DNA of 64,000 bases from Paenibacillus catalpae (GCF_900112695.1 NZ_FOMT01000001.1:434001-498000), one strand, 5' to 3'. Counted from the stretch's first letter, positions 35,493-44,152 are shown. The notes: a model not told the origin generated them from the letters alone. Translations and numbers: made by a program.

Positions 35493-35827
35493 GACATAAC
35501 GACCTCCATTTCAAAGCTATCTTCTTACTATGTATAGACGTTTTGCCACTAGGAGATGTTTCGGTTTTTTTATAATGCTTTAGTGCTGAACAACAATTCC
35601 AAAAAGAGGAAATAGTAAATTTGGACTATTATTTTCCCAAATACTTCATGATACAATTCGAAAAGTCAAGGTAACGTAAGCGTCCACAGCTAATAAAGCA
35701 CGATCACGTTTAATGTGATTGTGTTTTTTTATTTTACGAGTCAATATTTTAGTTCCAAAAATTTGAAACGTCAAAAACGCTATTGCCGTATACAATGAAC
35801 ATCCAATCGAAAGGGGCACATAAATAG
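35493..35827. other. Intergenic region with an orphan terminator
   Basis: AT-rich. It has no recognisable protein gene. A good terminator (35697-35733) stands alone, so a short transcript from about 35580-35700 or a degraded gene may exist. I see no clear promoter for the operon at 35828. Confidence 0.4.
35697..35733 (+). terminator. Orphan rho-independent terminator
   Basis: CACGATCAC (35699-35707) pairs with GTGATTGTG (35715-35723), followed by TTTTTTTATTTT. No coding region ends just upstream on this strand. Confidence 0.75.
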
Positions 35828-36037
35828 ATGCGAGTTGTTTTGTTTGTAAAAGATCCGGAACGAGGATTAAGCCAGCTTGATGATCGGGAATGGGATTCTG
35901 CGATGATCGCCTCGCTGGAGCATGTGAACTATCTGACTCTGCATGGCCAGGAGTATCAAACATTGGAAGGAAAGTTGAACCTTGATGCCGGCCAATTAGA
36001 GCTCCTTGTTGTGAGAATGAATAACAAGACATTATAG
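35828..36037 (+). CDS. Small protein heading the polyamine-ligase-like operon
   Basis: 69 residues, soluble, no known family. Acidic (WDSAMIASLEHVNYLTLHG, EGKLNLDAGQLELLVVRM). AAAGGGG lies 11 bases before ATG 35828. Only 20 bases separate it from the next gene, so it probably belongs to the same operon. Confidence 0.65.
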   Translation: MRVVLFVKDPERGLSQLDDREWDSAMIASLEHVNYLTLHGQEYQTLEGKLNLDAGQLELLVVRMNNKTL

Positions 36038-36057
36038 AAGGAAAGAAGGTACTGGAC

Positions 36058-36777
36058 ATGCAAGAAGATAAAAAACTCGATCCCCTAAAATCCAAACTGT
36101 TAACCAAAGAAGGAATACCGCTCAAGGTGCTTTCTACTTCATTAGGCCTCGCACTAATAGCCAATTTGGCAGCAGTACCAGTTCACGCTGAAGCCGCAAG
36201 TCCGGCCGCAACCGCGTCTCCAACGCCTACGGTATCCAGTTCAACATCCGGCCCCAAGCTTGTTGAATGGTCGAGTGAGGCAGTGAAACGGTATTATGAT
36301 CCTGCTGTCGACTGGAATCTTCCGCTGCCATCCGATGAAGAGCTGGATGAAGCGGAAACGGTACAGGAGAGTCCGCAAGTGACCTCCGGCGGCGGTTCCG
36401 GCGGAGGAACAACCATTGTTCATCAATCATCCGGCTTCGGATGGGATGATTTGATGCTTTATCATTTGCTGTTCAACAGCGGCAGCTCGTATTCGTCGCA
36501 ATCCTATGCCTCTTCCCATCGGTCCTATTATTATGGCAGCACCCGTCCATACGAGCCTAAGAGCTATTCCAATGGTAAATTCCAGAACAAGCCTGTTGTT
36601 GGTTCATCGGTGTCCCCACCAAAGACATCGAGCTCTACCGGTACGGTTACCCGCCGCTCAACCTCGTCGTCTCCAGGCGGAATTGGCGGCAAGTCCAGCG
36701 GATTTAGTTCCTCTTCTTCCAACTCTTCCAGCTCTCACTCCAGCTCCATCTCATCAGGGGGAGGATTTGGAGGATGA
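36058..36777 (+). CDS. Exported Ser/Gly-rich protein of the ATP-grasp/DUF350 operon
   Basis: 239 residues. A positively charged N-terminus (1-22) and a hydrophobic segment (about 24-42, ending VHAEA) look like a signal peptide or anchor. After a middle part with SGFGWDDLMLYHLL (about 124-137), the last 90 residues are dominated by Ser, Gly, Tyr and Thr and end in GGGFGG. The position beside ATP-grasp and DUF350 genes recalls YjfM of the E. coli yjf operon, but sequence similarity cannot be asserted. The next gene starts inside its stop (ATGA). Confidence 0.7.
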   Translation: MQEDKKLDPLKSKLLTKEGIPLKVLSTSLGLALIANLAAVPVHAEAASPAATASPTPTVSSSTSGPKLVEWSSEAVKRYYDPAVDWNLPLPSDEELDEAETVQESPQVTSGGGSGGGTTIVHQSSGFGWDDLMLYHLLFNSGSSYSSQSYASSHRSYYYGSTRPYEPKSYSNGKFQNKPVVGSSVSPPKTSSSTGTVTRRSTSSSPGGIGGKSSGFSSSSSNSSSSHSSSISSGGGFGG

Positions 36778-38000
36778 CGGCAGAGGTGTTTAAAGTGATT
36801 GGGGAACCGGCCGCAGACCGGACACGCAAGGTTGAACTTCTTAAAGAGTTGGGTTTTGCTTGGGCTGATCTGGAGTCAGAACCCTACTGGATTGATCAGG
36901 TTGTAGGGATGAACAGGGAAATCTATGAAGAGCTTGAACAGGCATCCAGGAAGCTTTGGCTGGTTCTCGATCGAACGGCACGTTATATTCACGGCAAACA
37001 TGACCTGTATCAACTGATCGGCATTCCCGCCATACTGTGGGATTTAATAGATCTACTACCTATGCCGGAGGAAGGCGTCATCAGCAGGTACGCCAGGTTT
37101 GATTTTGCCATTTCGCAAGACGGCACGATTAAAATGCTTGAGTTAAACGCAGATACACCAACAGGTTACGTGGAAGCCTCAATTGCAACGCCGTGGCTTT
37201 GTCATCTTGCAGGGGTCACTTCCGTTAACGATAAAATGAAGGATCTCGTCTCGTCCGCATGGGCGATCGAACAACCGGACACGGTAGCATGCGTGGCGTA
37301 CGGTTCGCATCTGGAGGATTCCGGAACGATTGAAGCGTTAGCCAAGCATAGCGGGCTTGAACTTCAATTAGAGGACTGCTTGCAGTTGTGGGTGGATAAC
37401 GGAATTTTAAGAAACGGGCAGGGGAATGCCATCCGCCGAATGTTTGCGCTTTATCCGAAAGAGTGGATGGCTCATGACGATGGAGGAGAAGCATTAGCCT
37501 ATGCGATCGAGAAGGGTCACTTGCACTTGTTTAATTCGGTTCACAGCATTCTTCTGCAGTCAAAAGGCCTGCAAGCCGCAGCATGGGGATTGCATGAATT
37601 AGGCGTTCTATTTGACGACCAGGAACGTGAAACCATTGAGCGCTATATGCTGCCGACTTATAACAAACCCGTATTTGACGGGGATTTTGTATCCAAATCG
37701 ATGTTTGGGCGCGAGGGCGGATCAGTCAAGATGTTTGACCAGGCCGGACAGCTTGAGATTGAAGATCAGGAGGCTTTTGATACGAGCGAGCTTTTTCCCG
37801 TCGTGTATCAGAGGAGAACGGAGCTATCGCGTATTCATACCGCAGCCGGTGAACTTTTCCTGCTGGTTGGCATGTTCATGATCAATGGAGAGACTGGTGG
37901 TCTTCTCGGGCGAGCCGGCGGGCCGATTACCGGCAATTCAAGTCATTTTATCCCGATTGGAGTGTTGGAGCACAATGAAGAAACTAACCATCGCCACTAG
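36774..38000 (+). CDS. Glutathionylspermidine synthase-like ATP-grasp ligase (YjfC type)
   Basis: 408 residues. MLELNADTPTGYVEAS (about 122-137) is the conserved ATP-grasp/Mg-binding segment of the GSP synthase C-terminal family, and SMFGREGGSVKMF (about 308-320) is the second signature. The family ligates an amine such as spermidine to a carboxylate, with an acyl phosphate intermediate. The amidase domain of true GSP synthase is missing, as in E. coli YjfC/YgiC. Substrates unknown. It is coupled by ATGA to the gene before and overlaps the lipoprotein gene after it by 26 bases. Confidence 0.85.
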   Translation: MTAEVFKVIGEPAADRTRKVELLKELGFAWADLESEPYWIDQVVGMNREIYEELEQASRKLWLVLDRTARYIHGKHDLYQLIGIPAILWDLIDLLPMPEEGVISRYARFDFAISQDGTIKMLELNADTPTGYVEASIATPWLCHLAGVTSVNDKMKDLVSSAWAIEQPDTVACVAYGSHLEDSGTIEALAKHSGLELQLEDCLQLWVDNGILRNGQGNAIRRMFALYPKEWMAHDDGGEALAYAIEKGHLHLFNSVHSILLQSKGLQAAAWGLHELGVLFDDQERETIERYMLPTYNKPVFDGDFVSKSMFGREGGSVKMFDQAGQLEIEDQEAFDTSELFPVVYQRRTELSRIHTAAGELFLLVGMFMINGETGGLLGRAGGPITGNSSHFIPIGVLEHNEETNHRH

Positions 38001-38646
38001 CCTATTGTTGTTATGTCTTATTCTCAGTTCATGTACGGATAATCCGGATTATGTGTTTAGCACCAGCTCGGATTCCTCTGCCTGGACGTCATCGCCATCA
38101 CAAGATACGACGGCTACTCCTGCAGCCCCAACTATACATCCGGTAAGGAACGTGCCGTGGGATTACCGCGTCGTTGAATCGGAGGTTGGCGATCTTGTTG
38201 GCAGCGATATGACGATCATCCCGGACAACACGCTTCTTCCAAATGACAATAACTATGCAACGGGAGATAAAGTGTGGATTCTTCAATATATGGATGCGCA
38301 GTTAACAACGGACGACGACAGACGCAGTCAGATCAAGCTGTCTTCATGGGATACGCTGAAATCATTTAAGGATGAGAAAAGCGCTCTGGAGGACTTGGCC
38401 AACTTAAAGGAATCGATTCAAACGGAAGTTGACTTGATTGGCGTATACAAGACAGAGAATGCCGGTAAAACGCGTGAGTTTGCAGTTATCACTCTGCCAT
38501 CGGGCAATGTGATCAAGCAGCCAATCAGCGATGAAAAGTATGCTTCTCTCAAATCGAAATCCAAAGTTAAAATCAATCTTGAGCAAGTTCACTTATACAA
38601 TGACTATGATCAGGTATATTCGAAATTCCGGGGGTGGGCGCAGTGA
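37975..38646 (+). CDS. Lipoprotein of the ATP-grasp/DUF350 operon
   Basis: 223 residues. MKKLTIATSLLLLCLILSSC gives a lipoprotein signal with Cys20. A Ser/Thr/Pro tether (21-55) leads to a compact domain (about 58-223, DYRVVESEVGDLVG to YSKFRGWAQ). It may belong to DUF4247, a family seen beside DUF350 genes in Bacillus, though this is only a suggestion. GGAG precedes ATG 37975; an earlier in-frame ATG inside the ligase gene would hide the signal peptide. Confidence 0.75.
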   Translation: MKKLTIATSLLLLCLILSSCTDNPDYVFSTSSDSSAWTSSPSQDTTATPAAPTIHPVRNVPWDYRVVESEVGDLVGSDMTIIPDNTLLPNDNNYATGDKVWILQYMDAQLTTDDDRRSQIKLSSWDTLKSFKDEKSALEDLANLKESIQTEVDLIGVYKTENAGKTREFAVITLPSGNVIKQPISDEKYASLKSKSKVKINLEQVHLYNDYDQVYSKFRGWAQ

Positions 38647-39035
38647 CCGTATTTATTAATCTTGTCGTTAGTGTTGTCGTTATCATCATTTTGCAATTGG
38701 CTGGCATGCTGATCTTTAGTTTAATGACGCCGTTTAATGATTTGGAAGAATTGAAAAAAGGCAATATGGCCGTGGGTCTAGCGTTTGGCGGCAAGTTTTT
38801 GTCGACGGCACTAATCATTGGCGTAGCGGCTTATACGAATACCTCCATATGGTATATGATGTTATGGTTTTTAGTAGGGTATTTTATATTAATCATCTCC
38901 TACTGGATCTTTGAACTGGCAACCCCGGGTCTCAAAATTTCTGAGCATCTGCAAAAAGGCAATGTCGCCATCGGAGCCCTTTTATGCTTCGTGTTTATTG
39001 GAACAAGCTTTGCGGTTAGCAGCTTGATTATTTAA
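38643..39035 (+). CDS. DUF350 (YjfL/UPF0719) inner membrane protein
   Basis: 130 residues, four membrane helices. Two copies of the DUF350 motif are visible: LEELKKGNMAVGLAFGGKFL and HLQKGNVAIGALLCFVFIGT. GTG 38643 overlaps the lipoprotein stop (GTGA). DUF350 proteins occur with GSP synthase-like ligases in the yjf operon, possibly as a channel or scaffold. Confidence 0.85.
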   Translation: MTVFINLVVSVVVIIILQLAGMLIFSLMTPFNDLEELKKGNMAVGLAFGGKFLSTALIIGVAAYTNTSIWYMMLWFLVGYFILIISYWIFELATPGLKISEHLQKGNVAIGALLCFVFIGTSFAVSSLII

Positions 39036-39377
39036 AGAAAGAGGCTGTCCCTCAGGGATTCCTTTGAATAAATTAGGCCAAGCTTGCCTAAATTCATCCT
39101 GGAGGTCGGGCGGTTTTCACTTCCCACAATCTGCTGAAGAAAGCAGATTAATATTTAAAAAGCGGTGCAGGGGATGACCCCAGGCACCGCTATTTTTATG
39201 AAATTTCGCGTACGGAGTGTCTCTTTTTTTCGTCAGGTCACAATTTTTACCTAGGAAGTCATTAGCGTGGTAGTGCAAGGCAGGGATAGATTTCTACAAT
39301 GGCTTATGGAGTCGTATTCGTTCTCCGATACCATGGTGAGTGATTAGACGCAGCTAAGAGTGAGGTTGAGAAGAATA
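39036..39377. other. Intergenic region before GH87 gene
   Basis: Contains a near-palindrome (AATTAGGCCAAGCTTGCCTAAATT, 39070-39094 approx.), a small TCTGCT/AGCAGA hairpin, the terminator at 39161-39197 and, at 39056-39069, one of two 14-bp inverted copies that flank the GH87 gene. No gene seen. Confidence 0.5.
39161..39197 (+). terminator. Terminator of ATP-grasp/DUF350 operon
   Basis: AGCGGTGC pairs with GCACCGCT with an inner GGGG/CCCC stem, followed by ATTTTTAT. Confidence 0.8.
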
Positions 39378-39392
39378 TTGTAACCGCTTACC
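39378..39392 (+). promoter_or_regulatory. cre site (CcpA) upstream of GH87 gene
   Basis: TTGTAACCGCTTACC matches 14 of 15 positions of the catabolite response element WTGNAANCGNWNNCW. It lies 77 bases before the glucanase start, so expression is probably repressed by preferred sugars. Confidence 0.65.
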
Positions 39393-39468
39393 TATTGTGG
39401 GAAATGTGATAAGCAAAGGAGGAAGCGTTCGCTAAAGGTTCAAACCCTAATCCATTGGAGGTAATCTC

Positions 39469-42400
39469 ATGTTAAGGAAAACAAGAGGCAACCGGTTGTT
39501 CATTTATGTGCTCACTCTGGCTTTACTGGCACTTCAACTGCCGTTTGCGGCGGCTGTATCTGCAGCTTCCCAAACTTATGAAGCGGAATCCGCAACCCGT
39601 TCCGGCGGAGCAGTTGCAGCTGCGGATCATACGGGTTATACCGGATCCGGATTTGTAGGCGGCTATACCGACACCAATAAAGGCAGTGCCTCCACCGCAT
39701 TTTCGGTAAATGCAAGTGCGGCAGGCAGCTACTCAACGGCATTAAGATATTCGAACGGAACAGGCTCAGCCAAGACGTTAAGCTTGTATATTAACGGGAT
39801 CAAGCTGAAGCAGATTTCTCTTTCGGCAACGGCCGACTGGAACAGCTGGACAACGCAAACGGAGACCGTATCTTTGAATTCGGGCAGCAATACGATAGCG
39901 TATAAGTTCGATACAACGGATTCCGGGAATGTGAATCTGGACAATATTGTCGTTAGCGACACTTCCACAGGCACCACGCCATCCGGAACAAATTTGGCTC
40001 TGAACAAATCGATCGTTTCAAACAATAATTACTCCGGCTTCGCCGCGACAAACGCAGTTGACGGGAATGCCTCCACTTATTATGAAGGTGCTGCCAACTC
40101 GTATCCGAATACCCTCACCGTAGATCTCGGAAGCGCGCAAAGCGTCAACTCCGTTGTCCTGAAGCTTCCAGCTTCTTGGGGTACGAGAACTCAGACGTTA
40201 TCTGTCTCAACAAGCACAAACAATACGACTTACAGCACGGTGGCTGCTTCCAACACGTACACCTTTAATCCGACTTCAGGCAATGCGGTTACGATTTCCT
40301 TCACAGCAGCTTCCGCGAGATACGTCAGAGTGAGCATGACAGCGAACTCCGGCTCTACGGCTGGTCAAGTCTCCGAGCTTGAGGTGTACGGAAGCGGGGG
40401 TACCGTAACTCCTCCAACTTCACCGGCTGGAACTTACGAGGCGGAAGCAGCCGTATTATCCGGCGGCACTGCTGTTGCAACAGATCATACGGGCTACAGC
40501 GGAATCGGCTTTGTAGGCGGTTTTATTGATTCGAATAAAGGCAATGCATCGGCGACCTTTAATGTAAACGTGGCGGCGGCAGGCAGCTATAACGTTGCGT
40601 TAAAATATGCAAACGGCTCTACTGTCGCGCAGACGCTTAGTCTCTATGCGAATGGAATAAAAGCCGCCCAGACGTCTCTTCCGGCTACCTCTAACTGGGA
40701 TACCTGGAGCACCAAAGCCGATACGGTAACGCTAAATGCCGGCAACAACACAATCATGTACAAATATGATACGACGGATACCGGTAATGTGAATATCGAC
40801 AAATTGGATGTCGAGCTTGTAGTGACACCGCCAGTGACGCCGCCGCCAGCGGGAACGTACGGGGCAACTATGCCTTATGACACGTACGAAGCAGAGTCGG
40901 TCACGTACACAGGGGCTCTTGTGGGTCCGAATACAACTTTTGGTCATATCGCATCGGAAGCTTCCGGCCGTAAAGCCGTGCAGCTGACAGCTGCCGGCCA
41001 ATATGTGCAATTCACTTTGGCAAAGGCGGCTAAAGGCGTAACTATTCGATACTCGATTCCGGATAACGCTGCAGGAACAGGCATTGATTCTGCCATCAGC
41101 ATGTATGTTGGCGGTACGCTATTCAAAGATATCAACCTGACGTCCAAATACAGCTGGAACTATGGCGCATGGGGAACGGAAGGCGGAGAAATCAGGTGGT
41201 CGAATAACCCGAATGCCACACCAACTACACCGCATCACATGTACGATGAAGTATCGGTTGTTCTGAACCAGGAATATCCGGCAGGCACCGTTATTAAGCT
41301 TCAGCGGAATGCGACGAACCTGAACTTCGGCTCGACAGCCAATGTAACAGTCGATCTGATTGAGACCGAAGCGATCCCGGCAGCATTAACCATGCCGTCC
41401 AATTATGTCTCTATCACCAATTATGGGGCAGTAGCCAATGACGGTGCAGATGATACAACGGCGATGAACAATGCGATCAATGCGGTGAAAAACTCCGGCG
41501 GAACGTATAAAGGCGTATGGATTCCATCGGGTACTTTTACGCTGAATAACGGGACGAAAGGCGCGGGGTATAATAGCACCGGCACAAGACTGTACCTTGA
41601 CAGCGGCGTCTCGATGAAAGGTGCAGGGATATGGTATTCGACTCTGTCCGGCAACTATGCAGGGCTCTACTTGCGTGGCGGCAATGTGATGGTCTCTGAT
41701 TTCAAGATTAGCGCAAATGATCTCATCCGTGATGATTACAACGGCGTTTCCGGCGTGGAAGGGAACGGTACGAATTCTACGCTGACGAACCTATGGATCG
41801 AGCATGCCAAGGTTGGCTTCTGGCTTACGAATCAAACGAATAATGCTACAATCTCGAACTCCAGAATCCGTGACGTCTGGGCGGATGGGCTTAATCTCCA
41901 TTACGGCACTTCAAATACAACCGTTACGAATAACTCAGTCCGCAACAGCGGGGATGACGGTCTTGCGATGTGGTCGGATACTTATCTGAATACCAACAAT
42001 ACCTTCAGCTACAATACGGTTCAAATTCCTACCCTTGCAAACAACATCGCGATCTACGGCGGCAAAGATAACAAGGTCATCGGGAACCTCCTGACGGATA
42101 CGGTTGTAAATGGTTCGGGGATATCGTTTGGTACAAACTTTAATCCTCCGTCAATGACAGGTACTTTGACTGTTCAAGATAACGTGCTTATCCGAACCGG
42201 TTCCTATCATAAAGATTATGGCTACCAGATCGGTGCCATCTGGGCGTATTGGCTGAATAACAATGGCAAGGCACAAAACTTGTCGGTGACGGTATCCGGC
42301 AACACGATTCAGGACAGCGTTTACTCCGGTATATTTATTGAAGAACCGGCTCCCAATATTTCGGTAATCTATGCTTCGAACACGATTGTTAATGCTGGAA

Positions 42401-42537
42401 CTTACGGGATTTATATCAGAGGAACAGCAACCGGCAGTTCGGCCTTCAACAATAATACGGTGAACGGTGCGCCATCCGGTAAATTCTCTAATACTTCAAG
42501 CAGCTTTACGGTAACAGGCTCCGGCAACAACTGGTAA
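39469..42537 (+). CDS. Secreted GH87 alpha-1,3-glucanase (mycodextranase/mutanase type)
   Basis: 1022 residues, secreted. Signal peptide to about residue 32 (SAAS). Then a CBM6/35-like module (about 35-165), an F5/8C discoidin-like module (about 172-312), a second CBM6/35-like module (about 322-457), a Pro-rich linker, a beta-sandwich (about 465-640) and a right-handed beta-helix (about 648-1022, starting YVSITNYGAVANDGADDT). Asp806 in WADGLN and Asp829-Asp830 in NSGDDGLAMW have the 23 and 24 residue spacing of the three catalytic aspartates reported for GH87. It should hydrolyse alpha-1,3-glucan of fungal walls or dental mutan. TTGGAGG precedes ATG 39469. Confidence 0.88.
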   Translation: MLRKTRGNRLFIYVLTLALLALQLPFAAAVSAASQTYEAESATRSGGAVAAADHTGYTGSGFVGGYTDTNKGSASTAFSVNASAAGSYSTALRYSNGTGSAKTLSLYINGIKLKQISLSATADWNSWTTQTETVSLNSGSNTIAYKFDTTDSGNVNLDNIVVSDTSTGTTPSGTNLALNKSIVSNNNYSGFAATNAVDGNASTYYEGAANSYPNTLTVDLGSAQSVNSVVLKLPASWGTRTQTLSVSTSTNNTTYSTVAASNTYTFNPTSGNAVTISFTAASARYVRVSMTANSGSTAGQVSELEVYGSGGTVTPPTSPAGTYEAEAAVLSGGTAVATDHTGYSGIGFVGGFIDSNKGNASATFNVNVAAAGSYNVALKYANGSTVAQTLSLYANGIKAAQTSLPATSNWDTWSTKADTVTLNAGNNTIMYKYDTTDTGNVNIDKLDVELVVTPPVTPPPAGTYGATMPYDTYEAESVTYTGALVGPNTTFGHIASEASGRKAVQLTAAGQYVQFTLAKAAKGVTIRYSIPDNAAGTGIDSAISMYVGGTLFKDINLTSKYSWNYGAWGTEGGEIRWSNNPNATPTTPHHMYDEVSVVLNQEYPAGTVIKLQRNATNLNFGSTANVTVDLIETEAIPAALTMPSNYVSITNYGAVANDGADDTTAMNNAINAVKNSGGTYKGVWIPSGTFTLNNGTKGAGYNSTGTRLYLDSGVSMKGAGIWYSTLSGNYAGLYLRGGNVMVSDFKISANDLIRDDYNGVSGVEGNGTNSTLTNLWIEHAKVGFWLTNQTNNATISNSRIRDVWADGLNLHYGTSNTTVTNNSVRNSGDDGLAMWSDTYLNTNNTFSYNTVQIPTLANNIAIYGGKDNKVIGNLLTDTVVNGSGISFGTNFNPPSMTGTLTVQDNVLIRTGSYHKDYGYQIGAIWAYWLNNNGKAQNLSVTVSGNTIQDSVYSGIFIEEPAPNISVIYASNTIVNAGTYGIYIRGTATGSSAFNNNTVNGAPSGKFSNTSSSFTVTGSGNNW

Positions 42538-42540
42538 TCG

Positions 42541-42980
42541 TCTAGTGAAAAGAAGAGGCCGTCTCAAAAGAGGGTCGCTCGCTAGAGATACGGCTCGCAT
42601 CCGTGTATTTTTTTGTTTGTCATTTCGGCATTTCATTGACAGGTTAATGGCAAACGGAGCGTTTTAATGATTCTGAAGAACCGTCAGCGTTCGCTTTTGT
42701 GAGGGGATTCCAACCTTACCAAGTTAATTCAAAGGAATCCAAAAATAAAGAGGGTGCCCATAAGTCATTAACATGACTTATGGGCACCCTCTTTATTTTT
42801 GGAGATATCTCCGCTATTTGGATATGGCTCTATGTACTTATAACCGAATATCCCATTATTTAACCTGTTCCTCTCGGATACAGCCATGCGATAATAACGG
42901 AGGCCATAGGTATAAAGTTCCATTCGGGAATAGTGAAACCAATTGCAGGAACCCACGTATTGTTCGTAGTTTGTTTTTAC
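42541..42980. other. Intergenic region after GH87 gene
   Basis: Apart from the 30-bp inverted repeat it holds a 14-bp sequence (42727-42740) inversely repeated before the GH87 gene and a GGATTCC/GGAATCC dyad (42705-42740). On the minus strand a frame between 42856 and 42950 reads TWVPAIGFTIPEWNFIPMAS and ends in a stop, but no start codon or ribosome site goes with it, so I do not call a gene. Confidence 0.4.
42739..42802. terminator. 30-bp perfect inverted repeat, bidirectional terminator
   Basis: Arms 42739-42768 and 42773-42802 are perfect reverse complements with a 4-base loop TAAC. Each arm ends with AAAAATAAAG or CTTTATTTTT, so the RNA would have a GC-rich stem and T run in either direction. 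It is far longer than a normal terminator. Confidence 0.8.
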
Positions 42981-43154
42981 ATGAATCATCACGATGGCCA
43001 GTACGGCCATTATGGTGATAATTCATAAGTTTATGCTTACGAAGCATGAATCATCACGATGGCCTTATGGCCATTATGGTGATAATTCATAAGTTTATGC
43101 TTACGAAGCATGAATCATCACGATGGCCTTATGGCCATTATGGTGATAATTCAT
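42981..43154. repeat. Tandem 64/65-bp dyad repeats before degV
   Basis: Three units begin ATGAATCATCACGATGGCC at 42981, 43046 and 43110. The first two are complete (65 and 64 bp), the third stops after the dyad at 43154. Each unit is an imperfect palindrome (ATGAATCATCACGATGGCC with GGCCATTATGGTGATAATTCAT) joined by a linker ending GCTTACGAAGC, itself a small hairpin. Units differ only in the loop, AGTAC or TTAT. The array ends 15 bases before the degV start. Confidence 0.9.
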
Positions 43155-43169
43155 TTGAGGGGGCTAAAT

Positions 43170-44009
43170 ATGCCTGGCATCAGGATAGTTACTGATTCCA
43201 CAACAGATTTGCCGAAGGAGCTGCTCGACCAGCATGAAGTGGAAGTCATTCCTCTGTCGGTATATGTGAATGGAGAAACCTACGAAGATAATGTTACGAT
43301 TTCTCCGTTGGAATTTATTCAAAAGATGAAGCATGCCTCCGAATTGCCGAAAACCTCTCAGCCAGCGGTTGGTGTATTTCTCGACTTGTATGACCGGCTT
43401 GGCAAGGATGGGGACACGATTATCTCCATTCATATGACAAGCGGTATGAGCGGCACTTATTCCACTGCATGTGCTGCAGCAGAAATGTCCTCCAGTAACG
43501 TTGTTGTTATTGATTCGCAGATGATCTCTCAGGCGCTGGGATTCCAGGTCATTGAAGCTGCGAAGATGGCTCGTGAAGGATTGACCGTTCAGCAGATCAA
43601 ATCCAGACTGAAAAAAATGCTCGATAATACCTCATTATTAGTCGTCGTTGATACGTTGGAAAATCTCGTTAAAGGCGGCCGCATCGGCAAAGCAACAGGG
43701 TGGATCAGCTCCGTGCTGAGCATCAAGCCAATTGCCATGCTTAAGGAAGGCGTATACACGCCGGTTACGAAGGTCCGGACCTCATCCCAGATTATTAAAA
43801 GTTTATTGGAACGTTTCAAGAGCGATACCGAAGGCAAAGAGATTACCGAAATTGGTATCTCGCATGCCGATAACCTAACTTTGGCCGAGCGGCTTCGGGA
43901 AGAGATTAGCCGGATCACAGCTGCTCCAGTCCGTATTCGCCCGGCCACTCCGGTCATTACGACGCATACCGGTCCGGGGGCAATCGGATTTATGTATTGT
44001 GCGGAATAA
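43170..44009 (+). CDS. DegV family fatty acid-binding protein
   Basis: 279 residues. MPGIRIVTDSTTDLPKEL at the start, SQPAVGVF, SIHMTSGMSGTYSTA and HTGPGAIGF at the end are DegV signatures. These soluble proteins bind a fatty acid and feed it to fatty acid kinase (FakA) as FakB-like subunits. GAGGGGG is 6 bases before ATG 43170; an in-frame ATG at 43110 belongs to the repeat array. Confidence 0.92.
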   Translation: MPGIRIVTDSTTDLPKELLDQHEVEVIPLSVYVNGETYEDNVTISPLEFIQKMKHASELPKTSQPAVGVFLDLYDRLGKDGDTIISIHMTSGMSGTYSTACAAAEMSSSNVVVIDSQMISQALGFQVIEAAKMAREGLTVQQIKSRLKKMLDNTSLLVVVDTLENLVKGGRIGKATGWISSVLSIKPIAMLKEGVYTPVTKVRTSSQIIKSLLERFKSDTEGKEITEIGISHADNLTLAERLREEISRITAAPVRIRPATPVITTHTGPGAIGFMYCAE

Positions 44010-44053
44010 AGAGAAGGGCTGTCTCTACGAACAAGAGGCAGTCCTTTTCTCTA
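44010..44053 (+). terminator. Terminator of degV
   Basis: AGAGAAGGGCTGTCTC pairs with GAGGCAGTCCTTTTCTCT. Confidence 0.8.
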
Positions 44054-44094
44054 TTCGGTGAAGCGCGAGGATCTGAAAACTTTGACGAATTTTG

Positions 44095-44122
44095 TTGATT
44101 TTTCGCAAAGATTTGGTATTAT
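44095..44122 (+). promoter_or_regulatory. SigA-type promoter
   Basis: TTGATT (44095-44100), 16 bp, TATTAT (44117-44122), just before the hypothetical gene at 44153. Confidence 0.55.
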
Positions 44123-44152
44123 ATTGACGAGTTCATGGGGGGAGTCGATTGG

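Noticed and set aside
42541..42610. Insertion sequence end suggested by AGAGGCCGTCTCAAAAGAGG
   Set aside because: Similar words occur near ordinary terminators at 39041 and 44015; no transposase or matching inverted end was found.
42856..43047. Minus-strand gene across the degV leader repeats
   Set aside because: No ribosome site; the repeats supply the start, and the better-looking peptide is in a frame without start codon.
42981..43154. CRISPR array
   Set aside because: Repeats are directly abutting palindromic units without unique spacers, and there are no cas genes.
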